Below, piece after piece: positions 36,195 through 45,232 of a stretch of 64,000 nt of DNA; position 1 is the stretch's first letter; each line of letters opens with the position of its first letter. The position numbers were made by a program, and so were the translations under genes. Under the pieces are notes generated by a model. That model had not been told where the DNA came from and did no database searches. It was given only the letters and a program-made list of their open reading frames with translations. Location: contig JBMNQX010000002.1 of the NCBI GenBank assembly GCA_050944355.1, positions 186,001 through 250,000 on the forward strand. The letters run 5' to 3'. Source of the DNA: UBA4285 sp050944355 (GTDB taxonomy: Bacteria; Bacillota; Clostridia; Lachnospirales; Lachnospiraceae).

Positions 36195-36485
36195 TTGAAT
36201 GAAAAGATAAATACCGAGGAGGTCCGTCAGCTGTTCCGGGCTGTCCTTGAGCTCAAGGATGAAAAAGAGTGCTTTGCCTTTTTCGAAGATTTGTGCACGA
36301 TCAACGAACTTCTCTCGCTCTCGCAGCGGCTCGAAGTTGCGAAGATGCTGCGGGAACACAAGACGTATCTTGACATAGCGAAAGAGACCGGCGCTTCGAC
36401 GGCCACGATCAGCCGCGTCAACCGGTCCCTCAATTACGGAAATGACGGGTACGATTTGGTATTCAAACGGATGAAGCTGGAGTGA
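36195..36485 (+). CDS. YerC/YecD family TrpR-related regulator
   Basis: A 96-residue DNA-binding protein of the TrpR-like superfamily. INTEEVRQLFRAVL and ELLSLSQRLEVAKML form the dimer core, and YLDIAKETGASTATISRVNRSL the helix-turn-helix. It starts at TTG with GGAGG 9 bases upstream. The longer ATG start at 36150 adds residues unlike the family and contains the ribosome site. The regulon is unknown. Confidence 0.88.
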   Translation: MNEKINTEEVRQLFRAVLELKDEKECFAFFEDLCTINELLSLSQRLEVAKMLREHKTYLDIAKETGASTATISRVNRSLNYGNDGYDLVFKRMKLE

Positions 36486-36493
36486 CTTTGCAT

Positions 36494-36512
36494 GCCGCTT
36501 TTGGAAAGCGGC
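36494..36512. other. Perfect hairpin between convergent yerC and DUF1836 genes
   Basis: GCCGCTTT / AAAGCGGC with loop TGG. There is no T-tract on either side, so it may be a weak or Rho-assisted terminator. Confidence 0.4.
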
Positions 36513-36568
36513 TGCCGCGCATCTTAAGAACCGTGGATAAGCCGGTGCGGTCAAAGACCCTGTGTTCA

Positions 36569-37201
36569 TTACTTTGAACGGGGTTTTGCGCCGCGCCCGC
36601 TTTTTGTTTTTTCTTCCTCGAGTTTCTGCTGATGGTACTCGGAAATCATCGTCTCGGCAGCTGTCTTGCGCAGCCAGGCATCAAGGCTCAGCAGCGAGAT
36701 AAAGAGAGAAAACTGAAGATCGCTGCGGCGGCTCTCGTTTTTCTCGTCGGCAAATGAAGCGTCCGCCTCTTCACGGGCGGCTTCCAGTGACTTTGTGAAA
36801 TCATCCATGTGTTTCCCGGCAACCTGCCAGAGTTCTTTATAATAGGTCAGAATATCAGAATTCTTTTTCCGGGCGGCCGTCTGGTTTGCGGCCGGCTTCA
36901 GCACGGTGCTGATTTCGTCGATTTTCAGGATACTCTTCATGTAATAGATGATAAAGAGTTTGTAGATGTGCTCCGGGGAATATTTTTTCTTGTCCGGGGG
37001 CGGCAGGAGTCCGCTCTTCACGTAGTTGTTGATCATCGTCTTCGTGAACGCGTGTTCCTTGTTCTCCTGCGGAAAGTACCGGTCCATCAGCGTCAGAACC
37101 TGATCCATGTAGAGCGGTATGTCAGGAACGTCGCCCGGCGCAATCGCCTGATTTTTTCCGATCTGATCCAGAGCCTTTTTCATATATTCTTCATTATTCA
37201 T
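36569..37201 (-). CDS. DUF1836 domain protein
   Basis: 210 residues. The N-terminal part (DIPLYMDQVLTLMDRYF, TKTMINNYVKSGLLPPPDKKKYSPEHIYKLFIIYYMKSIL) is the DUF1836 signature, which resembles a MerR-like winged helix and suggests DNA binding. The C-terminus is charged (EEEKTKSGRGAKPRSK). GAGGG precedes the start. It is divergent from the SPFH gene; the shared intergenic region holds two inverted ATGACAAATG copies. Function unknown. Confidence 0.85.
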   Translation of the reverse strand: MNNEEYMKKALDQIGKNQAIAPGDVPDIPLYMDQVLTLMDRYFPQENKEHAFTKTMINNYVKSGLLPPPDKKKYSPEHIYKLFIIYYMKSILKIDEISTVLKPAANQTAARKKNSDILTYYKELWQVAGKHMDDFTKSLEAAREEADASFADEKNESRRSDLQFSLFISLLSLDAWLRKTAAETMISEYHQQKLEEEKTKSGRGAKPRSK

Positions 37202-37213
37202 AAGTTTACCCTC

Positions 37214-37299
37214 ATGACAAATGTGTCTGCTTCAACAGTGACAGTATATAGTATTAAAAACCACGTGTAAAGATGAAGCAACTGTTCGACATTTGTCAT
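37214..37299. promoter_or_regulatory. Inverted pair of ATGACAAATG boxes in the DUF1836/SPFH divergent region
   Basis: ATGACAAATG at 37214-37223 and its reverse complement CATTTGTCAT at 37290-37299, 66 bases apart, between the divergent starts. TATAAT at 37310-37315 is a likely -10 for the SPFH gene. The same word recurs in other gaps of the window. Confidence 0.4.
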
Positions 37300-37355
37300 G
37301 GGTTGCGTGTATAATCAGGGTAAGAAAATTGTTTGAGCCAGAAAGGAAAATTCGT

Positions 37356-38339
37356 ATGTTTGGAAAACAATTGCCAGATGTCATCGAGTGGAATCAGTTC
37401 CGTGAGGGCGATATTTTCTGGAAGTGGGACAATGATGAGATTAAAAAGGGATCGAGACTTATCCTGCGGGCCGGACAGGATGCGATCTTCATGCAGAACG
37501 GCAGCGTGGAAGGCATCTTCCAGAAGGAAGGCGCGTACGACGTCGAGTCGGATATCATTCCGTTTCTGTCGACTCTGAAAGGGTTCCGGTTCGGTTTTAA
37601 TTCGGGGCTGCGCGTAGAAGTTCTCTTCGTGAACACAAAGGATATCACCTGCAAATGGGGCACGAAGAATCCGATATCCATCCCGGCGCAGGGGCTCCCG
37701 GGCGGCATGCCGATCCGGGGATTCGGAAATTATGTGATCCGGGTGAGCGACTGCATGAAGCTGATCGATAAAGTCGCCGGCATCCGGCAGTATTTCACGA
37801 TTGACGACGTGAGCGAGCGCGTGGGCGGCGTTCTGGATTCGCTGCTGCTCAAGTGGATTGTGTCCGAGGGCAAGGATATGTTCAATCTTCAGGCCAATTC
37901 CATCGAGATCAGCCGGGGAATCCGGGACGATCTGAATCAGGAGCTGAATCCGCTCGGTCTCAACTGTGAGTCTTTCACCTGTTCGTCGTTTACGTATCCG
38001 GAAGAGGTAGCGAGAATGCAGGAGAAAGCCGCCGGACAGGCGATGGTCGGCGATATGGACCGCTATACGCGCGTGGCGGCGGCGGACAGTATGTCCAAAC
38101 CGGGTGATTCCGGCGTGGCGGGAGCCATGGTGCAGGCCGCTTTCGGCATGCAGGCCGCAAAGCAGGTCATGAATTCCGGAAACGGGCAGGGCTCTGCCGG
38201 ACAACAGAAAGCGCCGGATGCAGCTGCTTCCGCAAACACAGACGCCGCGGGAGGCGTGCATTTCTGCCCGAACTGCGGAAAACCGGTGACGCCCGGCCAG
38301 AAGTTCTGCCCGAACTGCGGCGCGAAGCTTCCGGAATGA
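37356..38339 (+). CDS. SPFH-domain/zinc-ribbon protein (YdjI-like)
   Basis: 327 residues. An SPFH (stomatin/prohibitin-like) domain spans about 1-230 (GQDAIFMQNGSVEGIFQKEGAYDVE, PISIPAQGLPGGMPIRGFGNYVIRV), followed by a Gln/Ala/Gly-rich linker and a C-terminal double-CxxC zinc ribbon (FCPNCGKPVTPGQKFCPNCG). No membrane segment. In Bacillus, YdjI belongs to a PspA-type membrane-stress operon; that role is inferred here. It starts at MFGKQLPD with AAAGGAAA upstream rather than at the earlier in-frame ATG. Confidence 0.85.
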   Translation: MFGKQLPDVIEWNQFREGDIFWKWDNDEIKKGSRLILRAGQDAIFMQNGSVEGIFQKEGAYDVESDIIPFLSTLKGFRFGFNSGLRVEVLFVNTKDITCKWGTKNPISIPAQGLPGGMPIRGFGNYVIRVSDCMKLIDKVAGIRQYFTIDDVSERVGGVLDSLLLKWIVSEGKDMFNLQANSIEISRGIRDDLNQELNPLGLNCESFTCSSFTYPEEVARMQEKAAGQAMVGDMDRYTRVAAADSMSKPGDSGVAGAMVQAAFGMQAAKQVMNSGNGQGSAGQQKAPDAAASANTDAAGGVHFCPNCGKPVTPGQKFCPNCGAKLPE

Positions 38340-38383
38340 CGCACAAAAGAACGACAAGAATTTTGAGGAAATGAAGCAATAAA

Positions 38384-40813
38384 ATGAACCTTTCAAAACT
38401 GAATGAAATGCAGAGAAAGGCTGTCCGCGCAACGGAAGGGCCTGTGCTCCTGCTTGCGGGAGCCGGGTCCGGCAAGACAAGAGTGCTCACCTGTCGGATT
38501 GCCTACCTGATTGAGTCCTGCGGCATCGATCCGTATCATATCCTGGCCATCACCTTTACCAATAAGGCGGCCGGAGAGATGCGGGACAGGGTTGACGCCG
38601 CCGTCGGACCGGAGGCGGGCAGAGTATGGGTGAGCACGTTTCATTCTGCCTGCGTGCGGATTCTGCGCGCGTATGGGAGCCGTCTGGGCTACACGTCCAG
38701 TTTTTCCATTTACGACACGGATGATCAGAAAGCCTGCCTGCGGGAAATCTGCAAGCGTCTGCAGATCGACACAAAAAAGCTGAACGAAAAGACGATCATG
38801 CGGGAGATGTCACGCGCAAAGGATGAGCTGATGGGCCCGCAGGAATATGCGAACATGGCCGGCTCGGACTTTCAGCAGCGGAAGATTGCCGCGGTTTATG
38901 CCGAGTATGAAAATCAGCTGAAAAAGAACAACGCGATGGACTTTGACGATCTGATTTTCAAGACGGTTGAGCTGTTTAACCGGGAGCCTGAAGTTCTCGA
39001 GAGTTATCAGAACCGCTTTCAGTACATCATGGTCGATGAGTATCAGGACACGAATACCTCGCAGTTCCGGCTGATCAGTCTGCTCGCCGGCCGGTATAAG
39101 AATCTCTGCGTTGTCGGCGATGATGATCAGTCGATTTACCGGTTCCGCGGGGCCAACATTTACAATATTCTGAACTTTGAGAAGACGTATCCGGGCGCCG
39201 TGGTCATACGGCTTGAGCAGAACTACCGCTCCACGCAGACGATCCTCGACGCGGCCAACGCCGTGATCGCAAACAACAAGGAGCGCAAACCGAAAAAGCT
39301 CTGGACCGAAAACGCCAGGGGTGACAAGATTCACCTGACAATTTACCAGGATGGCCGGGCCGAGGCGGGCGGAATTGCAAGTCAGATCAGAGGGCTGATT
39401 TCAGACGGCTGGGCTTACAGCGACATTGCGATACTTTACCGGACGAACGCGCAGTCCCGCGCACTGGAGGAACGGTTTGTTGAATCGGGCATTCCGTACC
39501 GGATTTTCGGCGGCGTAAATTTCTATGCGCGCCGGGAAGTCAAAGACATTCTGGCTTATCTCAAGGCGCTCGACAATCCGGATGATGAACAGTCAATCCG
39601 GAGGATCATCAATGTCCCGAGGCGGGGCATCGGCGAAGTAACACTCGATAAAATCAGCGGGTATGCGGCATCCGGTGCGATGACATTCTGGGAAGCTCTC
39701 AGGAAAGCGAGAGAAATTCCGGGCATCTCCTCGAGAACTGCCGGCCGGACTGAGGAGTTCGTCCGGATGATGGAAGATATTGACAGTTACGCTGCCGGTC
39801 ATTCGGTCCGCGACACTGTCGATGAGGTAATCACCCGCAGCGGTTATCTGACTGCCGTGCAGGAGAATGAGACCAAAGAGGAATATGAAAGCCGCAAAGA
39901 GAATCTGAATGAACTTGTGACCAAGGCGGCGGTGTATGACGGAGAGAATTCGGACCCGTCGCTCTCCGGATTCCTTCAGGAGGTCTCACTGGTTGCGGAT
40001 ATCGATCAGCTCGACGAGACGCAGCCGACGGTCACGATGATGACGCTGCACAGCGCAAAGGGACTTGAATTTCCGTGCGTTTTCATCACCGGCATGGAAG
40101 AGGGGCTTTTCCCGAGCTATATGTCGATTGTAAGCGATGACTCGAAGGCTGTTGAAGAGGAGCGCAGGCTTTGCTATGTGGGCATCACCCGTGCGAAAAA
40201 ACTTCTGTTCCTTTCTGCCGCGAAGATGCGCATGCTCCGCGGAGAGACGCATTACAACGAGATTTCAAGATTCCTGAAGGAAATCCCGAAAAAACTGATG
40301 GTTCTGGACGACAAGAGCGATTCGTGGGATGATCCGGATCTGTATGAGAGTGCGGCGGCAAGACGGACACCGCGCGCGCCCCGCCGAAACGCTTCTGACT
40401 CCGATGACGGTATGACCATCGGAAAGAAGACCGGGAGCCGGCTCCTGAAAATGTACGCGACGCCCCTGAAAGAGCCGTATCAGAGCAGCGGTGTCGGTGT
40501 TTCCTTTGAAAAGCGTCTGAGAGATCTTCAGGAAGGCAAGACGGGCGCGTCAGGCAGCGGAAGTGCGGAAACCACAGGCAGAACATCCCCGAAACCGGCC
40601 TTTGGCCGGGATCCGGCGGAACTGACCGCTTATAAAAAGAGTAAAAACGGCCCCGGATACGCTCCGGGTGACAGGGTGCGTCACGCCAGATTCGGCGAGG
40701 GCACAGTCCGGGCCATCGAGGACACGCCGCGCGACTACATGGTCACGGTTGATTTTGACGAAGCCGGGACCCGGAAAATGATGGCCGGATTTGCGAAACT
40801 GCAGAAAATCTGA
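38384..40813 (+). CDS. pcrA: ATP-dependent DNA helicase PcrA/UvrD
   Basis: An 809-residue superfamily 1 helicase. Motif I AGAGSGKTRVL, motif Ia TFTNKAAGEM, motif II DEYQDTN, motif III GDDDQSIYRFRGA, motif IV EQNYRST, motif V TLHSAKGLEF, motif VI VGITRAKK. The C-terminus carries the PcrA-specific tail (GDRVRHARFGEGTVRAI) that binds RNA polymerase in related proteins. It works in repair and replication-transcription conflicts. It starts 44 bases after the SPFH gene with no terminator between. Confidence 0.96.
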   Translation: MNLSKLNEMQRKAVRATEGPVLLLAGAGSGKTRVLTCRIAYLIESCGIDPYHILAITFTNKAAGEMRDRVDAAVGPEAGRVWVSTFHSACVRILRAYGSRLGYTSSFSIYDTDDQKACLREICKRLQIDTKKLNEKTIMREMSRAKDELMGPQEYANMAGSDFQQRKIAAVYAEYENQLKKNNAMDFDDLIFKTVELFNREPEVLESYQNRFQYIMVDEYQDTNTSQFRLISLLAGRYKNLCVVGDDDQSIYRFRGANIYNILNFEKTYPGAVVIRLEQNYRSTQTILDAANAVIANNKERKPKKLWTENARGDKIHLTIYQDGRAEAGGIASQIRGLISDGWAYSDIAILYRTNAQSRALEERFVESGIPYRIFGGVNFYARREVKDILAYLKALDNPDDEQSIRRIINVPRRGIGEVTLDKISGYAASGAMTFWEALRKAREIPGISSRTAGRTEEFVRMMEDIDSYAAGHSVRDTVDEVITRSGYLTAVQENETKEEYESRKENLNELVTKAAVYDGENSDPSLSGFLQEVSLVADIDQLDETQPTVTMMTLHSAKGLEFPCVFITGMEEGLFPSYMSIVSDDSKAVEEERRLCYVGITRAKKLLFLSAAKMRMLRGETHYNEISRFLKEIPKKLMVLDDKSDSWDDPDLYESAAARRTPRAPRRNASDSDDGMTIGKKTGSRLLKMYATPLKEPYQSSGVGVSFEKRLRDLQEGKTGASGSGSAETTGRTSPKPAFGRDPAELTAYKKSKNGPGYAPGDRVRHARFGEGTVRAIEDTPRDYMVTVDFDEAGTRKMMAGFAKLQKI

Positions 40814-40861
40814 GTGCTGCCGTTCAGCCGCAAAAGCTGACGGCAAGCCTGTGCATTTGTG

Positions 40862-40891
40862 TTGGAAGCCTGTGTGGAAATGTGGTATGAT
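40862..40891 (+). promoter_or_regulatory. Candidate promoter of the small membrane protein gene
   Basis: TTGGAA, 18-base spacer, TATGAT; the start codon is 57 bases further. Confidence 0.45.
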
Positions 40892-40947
40892 ACAGGCAGC
40901 AAAACATCCGCGTGTGATATGAATATAATTTAAGGAGGTCTGCCATT

Positions 40948-41163
40948 ATGGATACAGAGAAGATTCAGGAGCTGATTACGATGCTGAAGACCAAGAAAGA
41001 AGAGCTGGAGGATGAAGAGTTCAAGAAGGCTCTTAAGATCTGCCTTATTGTGCTCCTCTGTGCAGCAGGCGTCGGAATTCTGATCTTTGTCCTTTACAAG
41101 TATTTCTCTCCGGATTATCTGGACGATGAAGATGATTTTGAAGACGAAGACGTTGAAGAGTGA
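40948..41163 (+). CDS. Small single-pass membrane protein with acidic tail
   Basis: 71 residues: a charged N-terminal helix (MDTEKIQELITMLKTKKEEL), one transmembrane helix (LKICLIVLLCAAGVGILIFV), then an Asp/Glu tail (DDEDDFEDEDVEE). AAGGAGG lies about 10 bases upstream and it has its own promoter and terminator, so it is a real gene. I do not recognise the family. Confidence 0.75.
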   Translation: MDTEKIQELITMLKTKKEELEDEEFKKALKICLIVLLCAAGVGILIFVLYKYFSPDYLDDEDDFEDEDVEE

Positions 41164-41188
41164 ATAAAATAAAAAATTTGTCTGTAAT

Positions 41189-41226
41189 ACTGTAGGCGTC
41201 TGTCCGGACTGCCTACAGTCTTTGTT
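41189..41226 (+). terminator. Terminator after the small membrane protein
   Basis: 9-bp stem ACTGTAGGC / GCCTACAGT with a 13-base loop, then CTTTGTTTT. Confidence 0.7.
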
Positions 41227-41292
41227 TTAATACCTTTCAATAATATCGTTGTCTTTGCAGAAGACAACAGTGTGACAAAGAAAGGCATTTCT

Positions 41293-44200
41293 ATGAAGGT
41301 CATGAGTTCTGAATGGCGCGGCCGTCTGAATCACTGGATCAGAACGCTGGAAGACGATATCTATGAGCCGCTTGAGGTTATCTCACTGGAATTCTTTGAG
41401 ACAAGTGAATATCTCTCTCCCATGGAAGCCCGGCAAAGAGAGTTCCGCCCGGTGGAACCGGGATTCACGTGGGGAAAGACCTGGGAATACGGCTGGTTTT
41501 GCGGAAAAATCCGCATCCCGGAGCGCGCGGCCGGAAAGAAAGTTGTTCTCAGACTGGCGCCCGGCGGGGAGAGCACTCTGTTTATAAACGACAGAGCTTT
41601 TGGAACGTACCGCGCAGACTGGCTTTCCAATCCGATGCACTACTATGAGGACAATATTCTGACTTCCTGCGCAAGAGGCGGCGAGGAATACGATCTTCTT
41701 TTTGAGACCTATGCGGGACATTATTATCCGGAATGCCCTGAAGGAGGATGCGCGACGGGACCGGTCCTGCCGGGATCGTATCAGGATCCTCTGAAAGAAG
41801 GCAGCCGGCGCACACTGGGTGAATGCACCTTTGGCATTTTCCATGAGGAAGCCTATCAGCTGCTCATGGATGTCAGGACGCTCAGCTCACTGATGGATGT
41901 CCTGGATCCGACATCTCTGCGCGCGGCGAAAATAGCCAGGGCGCTTGAAAGATTCACACTCGCCGTGGACTTTGAGCAGCCGGGGGAAGACAGGACAAAA
42001 TCGTATCTTGAAGGGCGGAAAGTGCTGCGGGAATCGCTTGCCGCAAAGAACGGATCTACGGCGCCTGTCTTTTATGCGATCGGGCATGCGCATCTTGATC
42101 TCGCCTGGCTGTGGCCGATGGCTGAGACCTATCGCAAGACGGCGAGAACATTTGCGGCGCAGCTGCGCCTGCTGGATGAGTATCCGGATTATAAGTATAT
42201 TCAGAGTCAGCCGGCTGCGTATGAGATGTGCAGAAAATACTATCCGGAATTATTTGAGCGCATTAAAGAAGCTGTCAAAGAAGGCAGATGGATTCCGGAA
42301 GGCGCGATGTGGGTCGAGCCGGACACCAACATGCCGTCCGGAGAATCCCTGATACGCCAGTGCCTGTACGGCAAAGCTTATTTCAGGAAAGAATTCGGAA
42401 CAGACAGCCGCATACTGTGGCTGCCGGACAGCTTCGGGTATACGGGATCTCTGCCTCAGATTCTGAAAGGCTGCGGCGTAGATTATCTTGTGACGCAGAA
42501 GATTTTCTGGACGTACAACGACGCGGAAGAGTTTCCGTATCATTATTTCACGTGGGAGGGCACCGACGGGAGCCGTGTCACGGCATTTCTCCCGACGGAT
42601 TATAATTATAAAACAGACCCGGCTGCGGTCTGTGAGACGTGGAGGAAGAGAAGACAGGTGCAGGATCTGGATGCTTTTCTGATGCCGTTCGGGTACGGCG
42701 ACGGAGGCGGCGGACCTGCGAGAGATTATATAGAGTTCTGCGAGAGAGAAAAGGATCTGGAAGGCATGCCGAAAGTCAGAATGGCATCGCCGCTCGAGTT
42801 CTTTGAGGACATGAAAAATGAGGGCGGTCCGGTAAACACCTATGTCGGAGAGCTGTATTTTCAGGCACACAGGGGAACGTATACCACTCAGGCGAAGACA
42901 AAGAAGAATAACCGCAGAGCGGAATTCGCGCTCCACAATCTGGAACTCTGGAAAGCGGCTGCTTCACTGTCAGGAAATGGCAGCGAAAAGGAGATGCTTC
43001 CGGACACAGAATCTCTCTGGAAAGAGCTCCTGCTCCATCAGTTCCACGACATTCTGCCGGGATCCGGGATCGAAAGAGTCTACAAAGAAGCCGATGCCCG
43101 CGTGAAGGCTGTGATTCAGAAAGCAGAGGCCGGTGCTGCCATTTGTCAGAAATCCATGCTCTGCGAAGAAAACCCGACCGGCGCTGTGACAGTATGGAAT
43201 TCACTGGGATTTGAGAGAAATGCGCTCGTCCGACTGCCGAAGAGGTTCAGCAATGGCGCAGAAGGACCGGATGGGACATATTATCCGGCTGCACTTCAGG
43301 ACGGAAATGTATATGTGAGCGCAAAGCTCCCGCCTTTTGGCGCCGAGACACTGTTTCCGTCCGAAAGGCGTGTCATGGCCGGGAGGAAAGTCCGGGCTCA
43401 GATTCAGGGAGATGGCACGATCCTGCTGGAAAATGAAAAAGTGCGGGTTGTAGTTCTGACAGGGGAAAAAGACGCCGGCGAAATTCAAAGCTATGTTCTG
43501 AAAGAAACCGGCACAGAGTTTGCCGCCGCGCCGATGAACCGTTTTCTTTTCTTCAAGGATGTTCCGAGACTCTTTGACGCCTGGGACATCGACTCAAATT
43601 ACAGACTGCAGGAACTCCCCGGCCTGACGGACGCATCGATCCGGATAAAGGCGGGCGAAGAAGAAGACAGTCTCACCGCCTGTCTGCTGATGACCGGAAA
43701 AATCGGAAACTCTGAGATCAGACAGCGCATACGGCTGGAGGCGGGCAGCCCTGTTCTGAAATTTGAGACGGAAGTAAATTGGAGCGAGCTGCACAGGCTT
43801 CTCAAAGTGAGCTTTCCGGTCACGGTTTATGAGACGGAAGGGTATAACGAGATGCAGTATGGCTATGTGAAACGGCCTGCGCATAAATCAAGGCTGTATG
43901 ACCGCGACCGCTACGAGGTCTGCAACCATCGCTACAGCGCCCTGGCGGACGGATCCCACGGGGCAGCGGTGCTCAATGACTGCAAGTATGGCATCAGCAT
44001 GACTGAAAATGCCCTGGAACTGACGCTTCTCCGCGCAGCGGCGGCACCGGAAATGCGCGCGGACAACGGGCCGCAGAGTTTTACCTATGGATTTACAGCC
44101 TGGACGGGTCCGTTTGCTTCCTGTGATGTCGTCAGGAGAGGCTACGAACTGAATGTGCCGCCTGAGATCACAGAGGGAAAGATTGCCAGTGAGAAAGGAT

Positions 44201-44466
44201 GCTTTTCACTGATTCAGACGGACAGAGAGAATGTCATCGCAGATACGCTGAAGACCGCAGAAGACGGGAGCGGAGATATCATTATCCGACTGTATGAATC
44301 GAAGAGATGCCCGTGCCGGGTGATGGTTAAAACTCCGTGGGAAGGGCCGGTGTTTAAGACGGATATGCTGGAGAACATCCAGCAGGAAATCCCGTCTGAA
44401 AAGGGCACATTTTCTCTGACAATGCATTCGTTTGAGGTCTGCACGGTCCGCATCAGGGTAAGCTGA
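41293..44466 (+). CDS. GH38 alpha-mannosidase
   Basis: A 1057-residue enzyme. After an N-terminal sandwich, the GH38 catalytic domain shows GHAHLDLAWLWPMAETYRKTART (zinc ligands and substrate) and ILWLPDSFGYTGSLPQI (Asp nucleophile), then the helical and C-terminal beta domains. It hydrolyses alpha-mannosides, probably in the cytoplasm because no signal peptide is seen. Start at MKVMSSEW with AAAGG 7 bases upstream; GTG 41272 is an alternative. A small hairpin (TTGTCTT / AAGACAA, 41249-41267) lies before the ribosome site. No other mannose genes adjoin it. Confidence 0.92.
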   Translation: MKVMSSEWRGRLNHWIRTLEDDIYEPLEVISLEFFETSEYLSPMEARQREFRPVEPGFTWGKTWEYGWFCGKIRIPERAAGKKVVLRLAPGGESTLFINDRAFGTYRADWLSNPMHYYEDNILTSCARGGEEYDLLFETYAGHYYPECPEGGCATGPVLPGSYQDPLKEGSRRTLGECTFGIFHEEAYQLLMDVRTLSSLMDVLDPTSLRAAKIARALERFTLAVDFEQPGEDRTKSYLEGRKVLRESLAAKNGSTAPVFYAIGHAHLDLAWLWPMAETYRKTARTFAAQLRLLDEYPDYKYIQSQPAAYEMCRKYYPELFERIKEAVKEGRWIPEGAMWVEPDTNMPSGESLIRQCLYGKAYFRKEFGTDSRILWLPDSFGYTGSLPQILKGCGVDYLVTQKIFWTYNDAEEFPYHYFTWEGTDGSRVTAFLPTDYNYKTDPAAVCETWRKRRQVQDLDAFLMPFGYGDGGGGPARDYIEFCEREKDLEGMPKVRMASPLEFFEDMKNEGGPVNTYVGELYFQAHRGTYTTQAKTKKNNRRAEFALHNLELWKAAASLSGNGSEKEMLPDTESLWKELLLHQFHDILPGSGIERVYKEADARVKAVIQKAEAGAAICQKSMLCEENPTGAVTVWNSLGFERNALVRLPKRFSNGAEGPDGTYYPAALQDGNVYVSAKLPPFGAETLFPSERRVMAGRKVRAQIQGDGTILLENEKVRVVVLTGEKDAGEIQSYVLKETGTEFAAAPMNRFLFFKDVPRLFDAWDIDSNYRLQELPGLTDASIRIKAGEEEDSLTACLLMTGKIGNSEIRQRIRLEAGSPVLKFETEVNWSELHRLLKVSFPVTVYETEGYNEMQYGYVKRPAHKSRLYDRDRYEVCNHRYSALADGSHGAAVLNDCKYGISMTENALELTLLRAAAAPEMRADNGPQSFTYGFTAWTGPFASCDVVRRGYELNVPPEITEGKIASEKGCFSLIQTDRENVIADTLKTAEDGSGDIIIRLYESKRCPCRVMVKTPWEGPVFKTDMLENIQQEIPSEKGTFSLTMHSFEVCTVRIRVS

Positions 44467-44542
44467 CCGGTAAAACCAGTATGAGTGCGGCGTCCATCCG
44501 GAATCTGATAATGAAAGAAAGACAGCCTGATGAGATTAATAC

Positions 44543-44580
44543 GAAAGAGAGACAGTTTTGTCACTGTCTCTCTTTCTTGT
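44543..44580 (+). terminator. Terminator after the alpha-mannosidase
   Basis: Perfect 13-bp stem GAAAGAGAGACAG / CTGTCTCTCTTTC with an 8-base loop. The tail after it is only moderately T-rich. Confidence 0.6.
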
Positions 44581-44583
44581 CGC

Positions 44584-44612
44584 TTTAAAGTGCTTTGTCA
44601 GGTTGTTATAAT
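44584..44612 (+). promoter_or_regulatory. Promoter of the NUDIX/DJ-1 pair
   Basis: TTTAAA, 17-base spacer, TATAAT. A dyad (TTGGGAACC / GGTTCCAA, 44621-44640) lies at the start of the transcript. Confidence 0.65.
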
Positions 44613-44662
44613 AAAAAAGATTGGGAACCAGCGGTTCCAAACAAGAAAGGAAAGCAGTACCT

Positions 44663-45232
44663 ATGAAATTCGACGGCATAAAAAAGGTCGATGAAGGCAA
44701 GTTCATCAGCCGGTACGATCTGTATTATACGACGGCCGATGACCAGCAGAAGACATATGAGATCATCAGCCGCCAGAAAAACATGAAGACGGAAGAAGAA
44801 ATCCGCAATCCAAAGCCCGACGGTGTTGTAATCATTGTGACGGACAGGTCGGGAATGCATATTCTGCTAAATCGGGAATTCCGGCTTTCTGTGGATGCGT
44901 ATATCTATAATTTTCCGGCCGGACTGATTGACGCAGGAGAGACGCCTGAGATTGCGGCGGCCAGAGAACTCCGCGAGGAGACGGGACTGCGGCTGATTCA
45001 GATCGATGACAAGCTGAAGGACTCGTACAGCGCCATCGGTTTTGCCAATGAGACAAATGCAGTCGTGATCGGAAAGGCAGAGGGCACATTTGCCAGGAGT
45101 ACGAGCTCACTGGAAGAGATCGAAGCCGGATGGTACACGAAGGCCCAGGTAAGAGAGCTCCTGAAGAACGAGAGGTTTGCGGCGAGAACGCAGGCATACT
45201 GTTATCTGTGGAGCAGAGAGGAGACGACATGA
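44663..45232 (+). CDS. NUDIX hydrolase (ADP-ribose pyrophosphatase-like)
   Basis: 189 residues with a complete Nudix box (GLIDAGETPEIAAARELREE, then TGL), which binds the divalent metals for hydrolysis of nucleoside-diphosphate-linked substrates. The N-terminal beta-sheet and the position of the box resemble ADP-ribose pyrophosphatases. Start at MKFDGIKK with AAGGAAAG upstream. Its stop overlaps the start of the DJ-1 gene (ATGA), so the two are coupled. Confidence 0.88.
   Translation: MKFDGIKKVDEGKFISRYDLYYTTADDQQKTYEIISRQKNMKTEEEIRNPKPDGVVIIVTDRSGMHILLNREFRLSVDAYIYNFPAGLIDAGETPEIAAARELREETGLRLIQIDDKLKDSYSAIGFANETNAVVIGKAEGTFARSTSSLEEIEAGWYTKAQVRELLKNERFAARTQAYCYLWSREETT

Noticed and set aside
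44621..44662. Longer TTG start for the NUDIX gene
   Set aside because: It lies in a dyad next to the promoter and lacks a ribosome site; ATG 44663 has AAGGAAAG upstream.
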